Below are positions 8,146-15,804 of a stretch of 64,000 nucleotides of DNA, piece by piece. Below the pieces are notes generated by a model. That model did not search any database. It had not been told where the DNA came from and was given only the letters and a program-made list of their open reading frames with translations. The first letter of the stretch is position 1. Each line of letters starts with the position of its first letter. Where the stretch lies: the NCBI GenBank assembly GCA_017545245.1, contig JAFWPB010000010.1, forward strand, positions 1 to 64,000, read 5' to 3'. This stretch comes from Clostridiales bacterium (lineage in GTDB: Bacteria > Bacillota > Clostridia > Saccharofermentanales > Saccharofermentanaceae). The position numbers and the translations under genes were made by a program.

Positions 8146-8147
8146 TA

Positions 8148-9509
8148 TCACCAATCCCGCCACTTCAGGCGGTCGTATTCATGGAACCTTATATGAGGAT
8201 ATTGAGCCGCATACCGCTCACAGTAATCAGCGGGTCTGCATCTGACATAGATGTTGATGATCGACTCATATAACGGGGCAAACTTCTTCGCGGCATATTC
8301 GATCTTTTCAAGATCGTTCCGATCAAAGCGTCGATCCGTATCTCGGACTATTTTGACGAAAAGCATTTTGCCATCGTATGGAATTACGCTTTCAAAGTGA
8401 TAAACAAAACCTTTCTCGATAACATCAGATGGTCTTATGCTGCAAAGCGGATTCCCCGTATACAAGTCATCCAGCCCGAAATCAATGTTCAGTGCGTGAA
8501 GGTGACATGCCTTTTCGTATTCCTGTTCAGATAATCTTGTAACCGCTTTAATGTAGTCATCGGTAATTTCCGGAAATTGCTGAGGTCGAGCCAATCGCAT
8601 TTTTTCTTTGATCAGGAAGGAATAGTATAGCTCCATATATATGTTTCGGAAGTAATAGCATTTCCCGGAATGTTTAAGTATCCGAACATCAACAAGGGAG
8701 CGAAGATACTTCTCACATTTATTATATGCATATCCTGTTACGGAACCGATCTCGCTTATACGAGTATTATCCTCTGCAATGACAGTAAGTAGTTCATTAT
8801 ATATCTCCGGTTTGCGGAAATAATGATCCATCAGATGCGGCATATAATTCATCAACGGCGAATCAATGCGGGTCAGGTTCCAAGCCGCATCTTTGAAATT
8901 TTCATATTCAGAAAAAAGCCGGACAAGTTCCGGTATTCCTCCGGTTGCCGTGCTTACCAGGAGAGAATTCTGCGCATCCATCTTCGGAAGCATCTTATGA
9001 ACGTCGGAAAGTGCCAGATGATTCACAGTGCAAGGGAATATGTTTTTGCCCATCCCCGTGGGAAGCCGTTCTCCGACAAGACAGATAAAAATGTTATTGC
9101 GATCCGGATCGAACCTAAACTTTTCGAAAGCATCGATAAACCCAATATAATCTTCTGTTTTCTGGATATCGTCAAGGATAAAGATCTTATAATGCCAGCC
9201 TGACAGATGCTTCATCGTTTCAAAGATATCACTCCAATTATCACTTGCCGCTTTGATGCCGGTGTACCTTTCAACACGCTCGGCTAACAGCTTCTGTGCG
9301 CAATTCTCCGACTGACCTTTAAATGAAAAATAGCACAGATCGGCTCGGTTCTCATAAGCCTTTAAAACAAGAGATGTCTTGCCGCAGTGAGGCTCTCCCA
9401 AAACGGCAAGTATCTCCCGCGGTTCACCCCAACCGTTCTTGTCATGGAGGTTTTCCTTGAACAGCCCTTTTAACTCATTAACGTAAATCGTTCTCGGCGC
9501 GAATAACAT
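8148..9509 (-). CDS. AAA-family ATPase with DUF234-type C-terminal domain
   Basis: The 453-residue protein has a Walker A motif GEPHCGKTS at about residues 38-46, a Walker B motif KIFILDDI at about 108-115, and later helical segments like the ATPase_2 (PF01637) family. A winged-helix-like part follows (about 270-330: EIGSVTGYAYNKCEKYLRSL), and the C-terminal ~120 residues resemble DUF234, related to restriction-endonuclease folds. Such ATPases are common in Clostridia and archaea and their function is not established. It is the only gene on the minus strand of the mobilizable element and lies between oriT and the mobilization genes, so I regard it as cargo. Its promoter region contains an 18-bp perfect palindrome, suggesting tight or self-regulation. 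Confidence 0.85.
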   Translation of the reverse strand: MLFAPRTIYVNELKGLFKENLHDKNGWGEPREILAVLGEPHCGKTSLVLKAYENRADLCYFSFKGQSENCAQKLLAERVERYTGIKAASDNWSDIFETMKHLSGWHYKIFILDDIQKTEDYIGFIDAFEKFRFDPDRNNIFICLVGERLPTGMGKNIFPCTVNHLALSDVHKMLPKMDAQNSLLVSTATGGIPELVRLFSEYENFKDAAWNLTRIDSPLMNYMPHLMDHYFRKPEIYNELLTVIAEDNTRISEIGSVTGYAYNKCEKYLRSLVDVRILKHSGKCYYFRNIYMELYYSFLIKEKMRLARPQQFPEITDDYIKAVTRLSEQEYEKACHLHALNIDFGLDDLYTGNPLCSIRPSDVIEKGFVYHFESVIPYDGKMLFVKIVRDTDRRFDRNDLEKIEYAAKKFAPLYESIINIYVRCRPADYCERYAAQYPHIRFHEYDRLKWRDW

Positions 9510-9530
9510 ATTTCACCTTCTCAGTAAATA

Positions 9531-9548
9531 ATCAACTTATAAGTTGAT
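9531..9548 (-). promoter_or_regulatory. Perfect 18-bp palindrome at the ATPase promoter
   Basis: ATCAACTTATAAGTTGAT is fully self-complementary. It lies between a TATAAT on the minus strand (9566-9561) and the ATPase start at 9509 (RBS AAGGTG), so a bound protein would block early transcription. Probable operator; the regulator is unknown. Confidence 0.65.
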
Positions 9549-9574
9549 AAAAGTGCTTTCATTATACATCAAAC

Positions 9575-9620
9575 GGCATTTTGATTCATTGTTGACAATT
9601 TTCGTTCTGAACAAAATGCC
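9575..9620. repeat. Inverted repeat GGCATTTTG/CAAAATGCC
   Basis: Nine-base arms at 9575-9583 and 9612-9620 separated by 28 bases, in the divergent gap between the ATPase and the mobilization genes. No T-run follows. It could be a regulator site or a DNA structure used in mobilization. Confidence 0.45.
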
Positions 9621-9772
9621 CATAAAATAAGGCTCTTTAAAAAGTTTACAAAATAATTTCGATCATTTGTCTACCAACTGCCCGGAAAACCACTAACAAA
9701 AAGTAGAAGCACCTGAAAGGGCAAGAATGTCTTTTTCGAAGGTTTCAATAATCAAATTTGCAGGAGGTAAGA

Positions 9773-10099
9773 ATGAAAAAACAAACAGTCGAAGACATCA
9801 GGAAGGAGATCATATCCACAGAAAAGGACAAGGTGATCATCGTACATCAGATCAAAAGGCTGGAGAACCGGGCAAACTATTACACCAAAGCTGAGAAGCG
9901 AAAAAGAACGCATCACCTGTGTAATATCGGCGGTGCAATCGAGGCTCTTTTCCCTATTTCGAAGACACTTTCAAAGACAGAATTCTTCGAATTTATGGAG
10001 AAGATTTCAGCATTGCCGGATGTTGTTTCCTTGGTAAAAGAGACAGAGAACAGAATTATGATAAACACCGCTGACGATCACGGGAAGGATGTGGTCTGA
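9773..10099 (+). CDS. DUF3847 family protein
   Basis: This 108-residue protein matches DUF3847 in the segment HQIKRLENRANYYTKAEKRK and the following RTHHLCNIGGAIEA, then KTEFFEFMEKI. The N-terminal half is probably coiled coil. DUF3847 genes regularly sit directly before MobA/MobL relaxase genes in Clostridia elements and are presumed accessory mobilization or regulatory proteins. The ATG at 9773 has AGGAGG 7 bases upstream; the in-frame TTG at 9758 does not. The stop overlaps the relaxase start (TGATG), indicating coupling. Confidence 0.85.
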   Translation: MKKQTVEDIRKEIISTEKDKVIIVHQIKRLENRANYYTKAEKRKRTHHLCNIGGAIEALFPISKTLSKTEFFEFMEKISALPDVVSLVKETENRIMINTADDHGKDVV

Positions 10100-11538
10100 T
10101 GGCGCTCTATCATTTTTCCGTAACACAGGTTAAGCGAAGTGCAGGACAAAGCGCGATTGCCTGCGCATCGTATCGTGCAGGGGAACGTCTTTACAGTCAA
10201 TATTACGATGAGGTCAGTGATTACTCCAAGAAAGGGGGCGTGATCTATAGTGAGATCATGCTTCCAGAGAATGCACCTAAGGAATATGCGGATCGGGAAA
10301 CACTCTGGAACGCTGTCGAAGATGTGGAGAAACACCCCAAGGCACAGCTGGCATATAGCTTTGATATTGCTCTTCAGAACGAATTATCCCAAGAAGAAAA
10401 TATCGATCTGGCTAGAAGATTTGTGAAGGAATATCTTGTGGCAGATGGTATGATCGCTGATCTTGCCGTTCACAATCCTGAACGTGACGGGAACCCCAAT
10501 CCTCATATTCATATCCTTACAACGATGCGGCCTCTTAATCCTGACGGAAGCTGGGGATCTAAGCAGCATCGTGAATATCTTTTTGATGATCAGGGGAATC
10601 CCGTAAAGGATGAGAAAGGTAATCAGAAATATAAAGCGGTACCGAATACCGATTGGGGAACACCCGAGAAACTTCAGCAATGGCGCGAGGATTGGGCAAA
10701 CCTCGTTAATTCCAAATTCGAAGAGAAAGGTCTTCCCTGTCGAATAGACCACAGATCTTATGAGAATCAGGGCATTCATGAACTTCCGACAGTTCACGAA
10801 GGTCCGACTGTCCGTGCGATGGAACTGAAAGGCATTCCAACGGAAAAGGGCGAGTATAACCGATGGATACGAAAGACAAATGCGATGATCAGGGGTCTTC
10901 TCTCTAAGATTAAAGAAATGGTCGCCGCTATCAAAGACATGCGCGAAGAAATCAAGAGAATCGAGGAAGAACCTTCTCTCGCAGATCTGTTGATGGCAGG
11001 TCGAACCCCAGCAAAATCATCGTTACAGGATCTGAAATTCCTCTCGGCGGATATTCTCTTCCTTCAGAAACATTCTATCTATCGAATCGATGATCTTGAG
11101 AACTATCTTGAAAAGATGGAGTCTCTTAAGCAGTCGCAGAAAGATCGTCTGGATAAATGCAATGCCCGGAGAAAAGAAGTGAAAGAACTTATCTCCTTGC
11201 TTGATATCTATCACGAGACCAAGCCGATCTACGAAGAAGGCATGAAGAAATTCTTCGGCAAAGAGAAGTATATGCAAGAAAACGAAGGCAGGATCAAACA
11301 ATATCAGATGGCAAAGAGAAAACTCGCCAAAGCATCAAAGTCTCGCGGCGGAAAACTCACAAAGAAAATGCTCGAAAAGGAACTTGCAGCATTGGATTCG
11401 GAGTATTCCGCTATCCGCGATGAATTCGTCAAGAGTCGAGACGAAGTCCAAACGGTAAGCAGGATCCAGTATTCGATACAGCGCGGGCTCGAAGCAAAAC
11501 ATCCTCATAAAACCAGAGCTACAGATCTATCACTTTAA
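10099..11538 (+). CDS. mobL: MobA/MobL family relaxase (MOBQ)
   Basis: A 479-residue conjugative relaxase. The N-terminal domain carries the family signature (HFSVTQVKRSAGQSAIACA, SYRAGERL) with the catalytic Tyr expected in this part, and the metal-binding HUH motif NPHIHIL at about residues 134-140. The C-terminal half is helical and charged, probably a coiled coil. It would nick oriT on one strand and pilot the DNA into a recipient through a type IV secretion system supplied by another element. A MOBQ-type oriT lies at 7991-8047, unusually separated from this gene by the ATPase gene. The chain is shorter than relaxases with fused primase domains. Confidence 0.93.
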   Translation: MALYHFSVTQVKRSAGQSAIACASYRAGERLYSQYYDEVSDYSKKGGVIYSEIMLPENAPKEYADRETLWNAVEDVEKHPKAQLAYSFDIALQNELSQEENIDLARRFVKEYLVADGMIADLAVHNPERDGNPNPHIHILTTMRPLNPDGSWGSKQHREYLFDDQGNPVKDEKGNQKYKAVPNTDWGTPEKLQQWREDWANLVNSKFEEKGLPCRIDHRSYENQGIHELPTVHEGPTVRAMELKGIPTEKGEYNRWIRKTNAMIRGLLSKIKEMVAAIKDMREEIKRIEEEPSLADLLMAGRTPAKSSLQDLKFLSADILFLQKHSIYRIDDLENYLEKMESLKQSQKDRLDKCNARRKEVKELISLLDIYHETKPIYEEGMKKFFGKEKYMQENEGRIKQYQMAKRKLAKASKSRGGKLTKKMLEKELAALDSEYSAIRDEFVKSRDEVQTVSRIQYSIQRGLEAKHPHKTRATDLSL

Positions 11539-11560
11539 AAATACGGAGGTATATAAATAT

Positions 11561-11815
11561 ATGAAAAAGTATTATAACAATCCCAAATATGATGCGGCAT
11601 TTGATCGTTGCGTCAATATATTGGCAACCCTTATGGTGAAGTACGGCCCGAGAGTGCTTCTGAAGCAGGCCGTTGAAAGAATACTTGGTAAGGGACGCCT
11701 GAGTATCTACAATCCTGAAAGTCCTAAGATCAAGAAAGAACGTCTTATCGCGTATCAGAAAGAGTACGGCAAGATCAGTTCTTCCGCTAAGGATGTAAAA
11801 GATAAAGCCGCATAA
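11561..11815 (+). CDS. Small hypothetical protein of the mobilizable element
   Basis: The 84-residue basic protein starts with MKKYYNNPKYDAAFDR and has a helical core (NILATLMVKYGPRVLLKQAVERIL). A good ribosome-binding site (GGAGG) lies 10 bases upstream. It follows the relaxase by 22 bases and is probably co-transcribed with it. I do not recognise a family; small helical proteins in this position are often relaxosome accessory or regulatory factors. Confidence 0.65.
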   Translation: MKKYYNNPKYDAAFDRCVNILATLMVKYGPRVLLKQAVERILGKGRLSIYNPESPKIKKERLIAYQKEYGKISSSAKDVKDKAA

Positions 11816-11834
11816 GACACAAATCTACAATTTG

Positions 11835-11879
11835 TGCGTTGCACATGATATGATTATTAGTTATTATTAGTGCAACGCA
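11835..11879. promoter_or_regulatory. 10-bp inverted repeat before the HTH gene
   Basis: TGCGTTGCAC (11835-11844) and GTGCAACGCA (11870-11879) are perfect reverse complements with a 25-base AT-rich spacer. The site immediately precedes the HTH gene's ribosome-binding site. It may be an operator for that protein or an RNA stem that sequesters translation. Confidence 0.55.
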
Positions 11880-11899
11880 TAGATAAGGAGATTATGATC

Positions 11900-12106
11900 A
11901 TGGACTGCAAGACAAAGATAAAAGAACTTCGTGAGATGACAGGAATGAACAGAACGGAGTTTTGTGAGTACTTCCAGATTCCATACGGAACAGTTACCGA
12001 TTGGGAACGTGATTACCGTCATGCACCGGAATATGTTCTCCGCCTTCTGGAATACTACATCCGTATGGAGAATCTCATAAAAGACAATAAGGACGAAACG
12101 AAGTAA
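11900..12106 (+). CDS. Small helix-turn-helix DNA-binding protein
   Basis: The 68-residue protein has the pattern of an XRE-like helix-turn-helix: KIKELREMTGMNRTEFCEYF, then IPYGTVTDWERD with the recognition helix, and a C-terminal helix LRLLEYYI. I chose the ATG at 11900 because AAGGAG lies 9 bases upstream; the ATG at 11894 is only 3 bases from it. It sits just after a 10-bp inverted repeat, so self-regulation or control of the mobilization genes is plausible. Confidence 0.75.
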   Translation: MDCKTKIKELREMTGMNRTEFCEYFQIPYGTVTDWERDYRHAPEYVLRLLEYYIRMENLIKDNKDETK

Positions 12107-12145
12107 CCGCATCGAATTACATACGGTTAGAAAGGAAAAGATAAT

Positions 12146-13006
12146 ATGGCTAACAAACCCATTAAAGATACTATTCATGCTAAAGGATTTGATATCGGTA
12201 TATATACCACCGATTACGAGAATGAATTTATATCATTGACGGATATCGCAAGATATAAGAGCGATATGCCTCATGATGTGGTCAAAAACTGGATGAGGAG
12301 CCGAGAAACAATAGAGTTTCTTGGAATCTGGGAGAGTCTGCACAATCCGAATTTTAAACAGGTCGAATTCGACCTGTTTAGAAAGGAAGCAGGATTGAAC
12401 GCATTCACAATGTCACCTACAAAGTGGATCGAAAGTACAAATGCTATCGGCATCGTTACAAAAGCCGGACGTTATGGCGGAACTTATGCGCATTCCGATA
12501 TTGCACTCGAGTTTGCATCTTGGGTATCTGCCGAATTCAAACTTTATATCATGAAGGACTATCAGAGACTAAGGCGTGATGAAAGTAGCAGGCTGTCTCT
12601 TGCATGGAACCTTCACCGCGAGATTGCCAAGCTTAATTACCGTGTTCATACCGATGCGATCAAGGATAATCTGATTCCACCGGAACTGACATCAACGCAG
12701 ATCTCATATAAGTATGCAAGTGAAGCAGATATGCTTAATGTCGCACTTTTCGGTAAGACTGCTAAAGAATGGCGGGATGAGAATCCTGATAAAAACGGCA
12801 ATATGAGAGATTATGCTACTCTGAATCAACTCCTTGTTCTGGCTAACATGGAAAGCTATAACGCAATTCTTATTGAACAAGGAAAGCGGATGTCAGAACG
12901 TCTTGTTCTCATTAGAAAGCAAGCTATTAAACAACTTCAGACACTTGATCTGGTAAGTCTGGACAATCTGCCCAAGCTCCCGGGAGGAGATAATAATGAA
13001 GAATAA
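12146..13006 (+). CDS. KilA-N domain protein
   Basis: The 286-residue protein carries a KilA-N domain over about residues 20-135: SLTDIARYK, VVKNWMRSRETIEFLG, then TKAGRYGGTYAHSDIALEFA and WVSAEFKLYIMKDYQRLR. KilA-N is a DNA-binding domain of phage and mobile-element proteins; the C-terminal half is helical. The chromosome-side role is unknown, possibly regulation or replication of the excised circle. The gene overlaps the recombinase start by 11 bases, so the two are probably co-translated. Confidence 0.88.
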   Translation: MANKPIKDTIHAKGFDIGIYTTDYENEFISLTDIARYKSDMPHDVVKNWMRSRETIEFLGIWESLHNPNFKQVEFDLFRKEAGLNAFTMSPTKWIESTNAIGIVTKAGRYGGTYAHSDIALEFASWVSAEFKLYIMKDYQRLRRDESSRLSLAWNLHREIAKLNYRVHTDAIKDNLIPPELTSTQISYKYASEADMLNVALFGKTAKEWRDENPDKNGNMRDYATLNQLLVLANMESYNAILIEQGKRMSERLVLIRKQAIKQLQTLDLVSLDNLPKLPGGDNNEE

Positions 13007-14675
13007 TAAAAAGAAATGTTATATCTATACCCGTGTCTCCACGATGATGCAAGTCGATGGATTCAGCCTTGATGCCCAGAAAGATAAACTCCGCAAGTAT
13101 GCTGATTATCAAGATTGGGAGGTCGCTGCTGAGTATTCCGACGAAGGATGCTCCGGTAAGAATATCCAAGGCAGACCTGAGTTCTCGCGCATGATGTCAG
13201 ATATTGAGGATTGCAAAGATGGAGTCAGTTATGTTCTCGTCTTTAAGCTTTCACGTTTCGGTCGTAATGCCGCAGATGTTCTGAATTCCTTGCAGATCAT
13301 GCAGGATTTCGGGGTGAATCTCATCTGTGTGGAAGATGGTATCGACAGTTCCAAGGATGCAGGTAAGCTCATGATATCCGTCCTTTCCGCTGTTGCTGAG
13401 ATTGAGAGGGAGAATATCCGTACTCAGACCATGGCAGGACGTGAGCAGAAAGCTCGCGAAGGCAAATGGAACGGAGGCTTTGCTCCTTATGGTTATAAGC
13501 TTGAAAATGGAGAACTCCTTATTGCCGATGATGAAGTTGAGATCATCAATATCATATTTGATCGCTATATACATACGAAGGACGGGATTAACGGCGTAGC
13601 AAGCTACCTGAATTCGCATGGCTATACAAAGAAGTTACGTCAGAATAATACTATTCCGGGGTTTTCCTCTTCATTTGTTAAGGCAGTAATAGATAATCCG
13701 ATATATATGGGGAAGATAGCATACGGGCGTCGAAAGACAGAAAAGAAGATCGGTACCCGTAATGAAATGCACGTTGTGGAGCAATCTGTATTCCCTGTTT
13801 ATGAAGGTGCACATGAGGCGATAATCTCTGAAGTGGACTGGAATCTTGCGCAGGAGAAGAGAAAACTTAATGCTTACAAACGCCAGAAGGTTCATGATAT
13901 CGATCACGCACATATACTTTCGGGAATCCTTAAGTGTCCTTGTTGTGGGAAGAGTCTATACGGAAATATCGCCAAGGCACACAGCAAGGATAACAAGACG
14001 CGATTCTACTACTATTGCAAGAACACCTTAGGGGCGACCGGACATCGTTGCACATTTAGACATAATATAGAACAGACAGAGATCAACCAGATGGTTGCAT
14101 CTATAATATCTGCAATGGTTACAAGACCGGACTTCAAGGAAGCGATCACCGAAAAGATAGGATCCGCTGTTGATACCAAGGATATGGAAAAACAGAAGGA
14201 AGCCTTGCAGGATAAACTCAGGCAGACTCTGGGAACCAAATCCAAGCTTGAGCATCAGATGGACAGTCTAGATGTCCTTGATCCGCACTATGACAGGAAG
14301 ATGCTGGATCTTCAAAGAAGATATGATCAGCAGTACGACATCCTTGCCGATATAGAGAATCAAATCGAGGACCTGAAAGAACAGATTCGTCATATTCAAC
14401 ATGAAAATATAACCGGTAATAATATCTATCAGTTGCTTCTAACTTTCGATGAATTGTATGATGAATTCAACGAAGCAGAGAAAAAGGATTTCATGAGATC
14501 ATTCGTAGAGCGTATCGACATATATCCCGAAAAGCCTGAAAACGGCTGCTGGATAAAGAATATCGTGTTTAACTTCCCCATTCCGATGAATGGGGAAGAC
14601 ATCACGGAATTGCCCTTGGAATCTCAAAAGACCGCTGAGTCCGTTTGCTTTTTAGAGAGGAAGACATTAAGGTGA
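12996..14675 (+). CDS. Large serine recombinase (integrase of the mobilizable element)
   Basis: This complete 559-residue protein has an N-terminal resolvase domain with the catalytic serine in YTRVSTMMQ (Ser15) and the conserved FKLSRFGRN and ERENIRTQTMAGR segments. A recombinase domain follows (PYGYKLENG, YMGKIAYGRRKTEK), then a zinc ribbon (CPCCG at about 315, YYYCK, HRCTF) and a long coiled coil. It catalyses integration and excision between attP/attB and attL/attR through a Ser-DNA intermediate. The stop lies 2 bases before the proposed right attachment core. The paralogue at the left edge has the same domain order plus an extra tail. Confidence 0.95.
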   Translation: MKNNKKKCYIYTRVSTMMQVDGFSLDAQKDKLRKYADYQDWEVAAEYSDEGCSGKNIQGRPEFSRMMSDIEDCKDGVSYVLVFKLSRFGRNAADVLNSLQIMQDFGVNLICVEDGIDSSKDAGKLMISVLSAVAEIERENIRTQTMAGREQKAREGKWNGGFAPYGYKLENGELLIADDEVEIINIIFDRYIHTKDGINGVASYLNSHGYTKKLRQNNTIPGFSSSFVKAVIDNPIYMGKIAYGRRKTEKKIGTRNEMHVVEQSVFPVYEGAHEAIISEVDWNLAQEKRKLNAYKRQKVHDIDHAHILSGILKCPCCGKSLYGNIAKAHSKDNKTRFYYYCKNTLGATGHRCTFRHNIEQTEINQMVASIISAMVTRPDFKEAITEKIGSAVDTKDMEKQKEALQDKLRQTLGTKSKLEHQMDSLDVLDPHYDRKMLDLQRRYDQQYDILADIENQIEDLKEQIRHIQHENITGNNIYQLLLTFDELYDEFNEAEKKDFMRSFVERIDIYPEKPENGCWIKNIVFNFPIPMNGEDITELPLESQKTAESVCFLERKTLR

Positions 14676-14676
14676 T

Positions 14677-14685
14677 AGAAAACGG
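14677..14685 (+). repeat. Candidate right attachment core
   Basis: AGAAAACGG, identical to 7957-7965, between the recombinase stop (14675) and the ribosome-binding site of the next chromosomal gene (AGGAGG at 14701). Confidence 0.5.
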
Positions 14686-14714
14686 GTAATAGACGATCAC
14701 AGGAGGTTTTGAAC

Positions 14715-15659
14715 ATGCTAACAAAGAATAGACAGTCAGACAGCATCATAAATGAAATGATCAAGAAGGCGTTCCCTGAGAAAACAGTAGCAGGCATTAA
14801 GGAACTGACTGAGGGAATGTGTAATGTTACATACAATATCACGTTCAGCAATGGTGAGGAATGTATCCTGAAGATCGCGGCAAAAGATACGACCGGTAAT
14901 ACCTCAAACGAGATCTGTCTAATGGCAGCAGAAGTGAGAGCCATGCAGCTGGTAAAAGAGCATTGTTCTTTTAAAGTCGCAGATGTCTTAGCTTATGACT
15001 GTTCCAGGACCATATGCGACGGCGATTACTTTTTTATGGAAAAGCTTCCGGGAAGCAATTACACCTTCATCAAAGAGACACTGCCGGAGGAGGTAAAGCG
15101 TGAGATCGCGCGGGAAATCGGGGAGATATCCAGACAGCTATGTTCCATTACCAACCCGCAGTTTGGTTTCCTGGGAGACGAAAAGAGATACGACCACTTA
15201 TCCGACTTCGTACAGACAATGCTTCAAAATCTGATAAGTGACGGACAGAAGAAAGAAGTGGATCTGGGATGTGACGCCCGGCAGCTTTTGGAAGAGTTTG
15301 AAAAAGAAAAGCACATATTCGACGAAGTTCCTTCTGCCACTTTGGTCCACTGGGACATGTGGGAAGGCAATGTGTTTGTTAAGGATAACCACGTGTCCGG
15401 TATTATCGACTGGGAAAGAGCAATGTGGGGCGAACCTTTCATGGATGACCGCTTCCGTAAGCATAACCGAAACAAGGATTTCCTGGAGGGTTTCGGGAAA
15501 CAGGATTTCACAGAGACTGAATTAAAGAGGATTCGCTGGTACGATATCATTTTGTATCTGACGATGATGATCGAGGTCTTTTACAGAGGATTTGAAGACA
15601 AGGGCCAGTACTATTGGTCAAAAGAACAGTTGCTCGGTGTGTTGAATCAGCAGACGTAA
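14715..15659 (+). CDS. Aminoglycoside phosphotransferase-fold kinase
   Basis: The 314-residue protein has the APH/choline kinase fold: an N-lobe (LTEGMCNVTYNITFSNGEE), catalytic loop LVHWDMWEGNVFV (HxDxxxxN) and metal-binding GIIDWERAMWGEP. It should transfer phosphate from ATP to a small molecule hydroxyl. Most chromosomal members act on unknown substrates, so resistance to aminoglycosides should not be assumed. The ATG at 14715 has AGGAGG 8 bases upstream. The mobilizable element ends about 30 bases upstream, so its native promoter was probably displaced to the far side of the element, near 7875-7956. Confidence 0.88.
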   Translation: MLTKNRQSDSIINEMIKKAFPEKTVAGIKELTEGMCNVTYNITFSNGEECILKIAAKDTTGNTSNEICLMAAEVRAMQLVKEHCSFKVADVLAYDCSRTICDGDYFFMEKLPGSNYTFIKETLPEEVKREIAREIGEISRQLCSITNPQFGFLGDEKRYDHLSDFVQTMLQNLISDGQKKEVDLGCDARQLLEEFEKEKHIFDEVPSATLVHWDMWEGNVFVKDNHVSGIIDWERAMWGEPFMDDRFRKHNRNKDFLEGFGKQDFTETELKRIRWYDIILYLTMMIEVFYRGFEDKGQYYWSKEQLLGVLNQQT

Positions 15660-15710
15660 CGGAAAAAAACGATATAAGCATAGCTCTTTTATCTGATCAC
15701 ACTCCATGTG

Positions 15711-15719
15711 TGGTATACT
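15711..15719 (+). promoter_or_regulatory. Extended -10 promoter of the clostripain-family gene
   Basis: TGGTATACT fits TGnTATAAT. There is no good -35 (ATCTGA at the expected place), as is common for extended -10 promoters. Confidence 0.55.
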
Positions 15720-15804
15720 GAACTTTGGCAAATTATCGGGGGAGATGTTTCGGAAAATGTTGAAACTTCGGTATTTGCAGACATTGAGGGATAGGGGTCA
15801 GTAT

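Larger units (their letters stand above)
7957..14685 (+). mobile_element. Integrative mobilizable element (~6.7 kb) with serine recombinase and MOBQ relaxase
   Basis: The ends are set by a 9-bp direct repeat AGAAAACGG at 7957-7965 and 14677-14685, the right copy starting 2 bases after the recombinase stop codon. Inside are an IncQ-like oriT at the left end, an ATPase gene on the minus strand, and a + strand series: DUF3847, MobA/MobL relaxase, two small genes, KilA-N protein, serine recombinase. No type IV secretion genes are present, so it would need a helper element for conjugation. Outside the repeats, blaI and a kinase-like gene become divergent neighbours with a gap of about 120 bases. 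The gene set is well supported; the exact borders are inferred. Confidence 0.8.

Noticed and set aside
9592..9628. TTGACA followed by TAAAAT as promoter of the mobilization genes
   Set aside because: The spacing is 25 bases, too long for a standard promoter.
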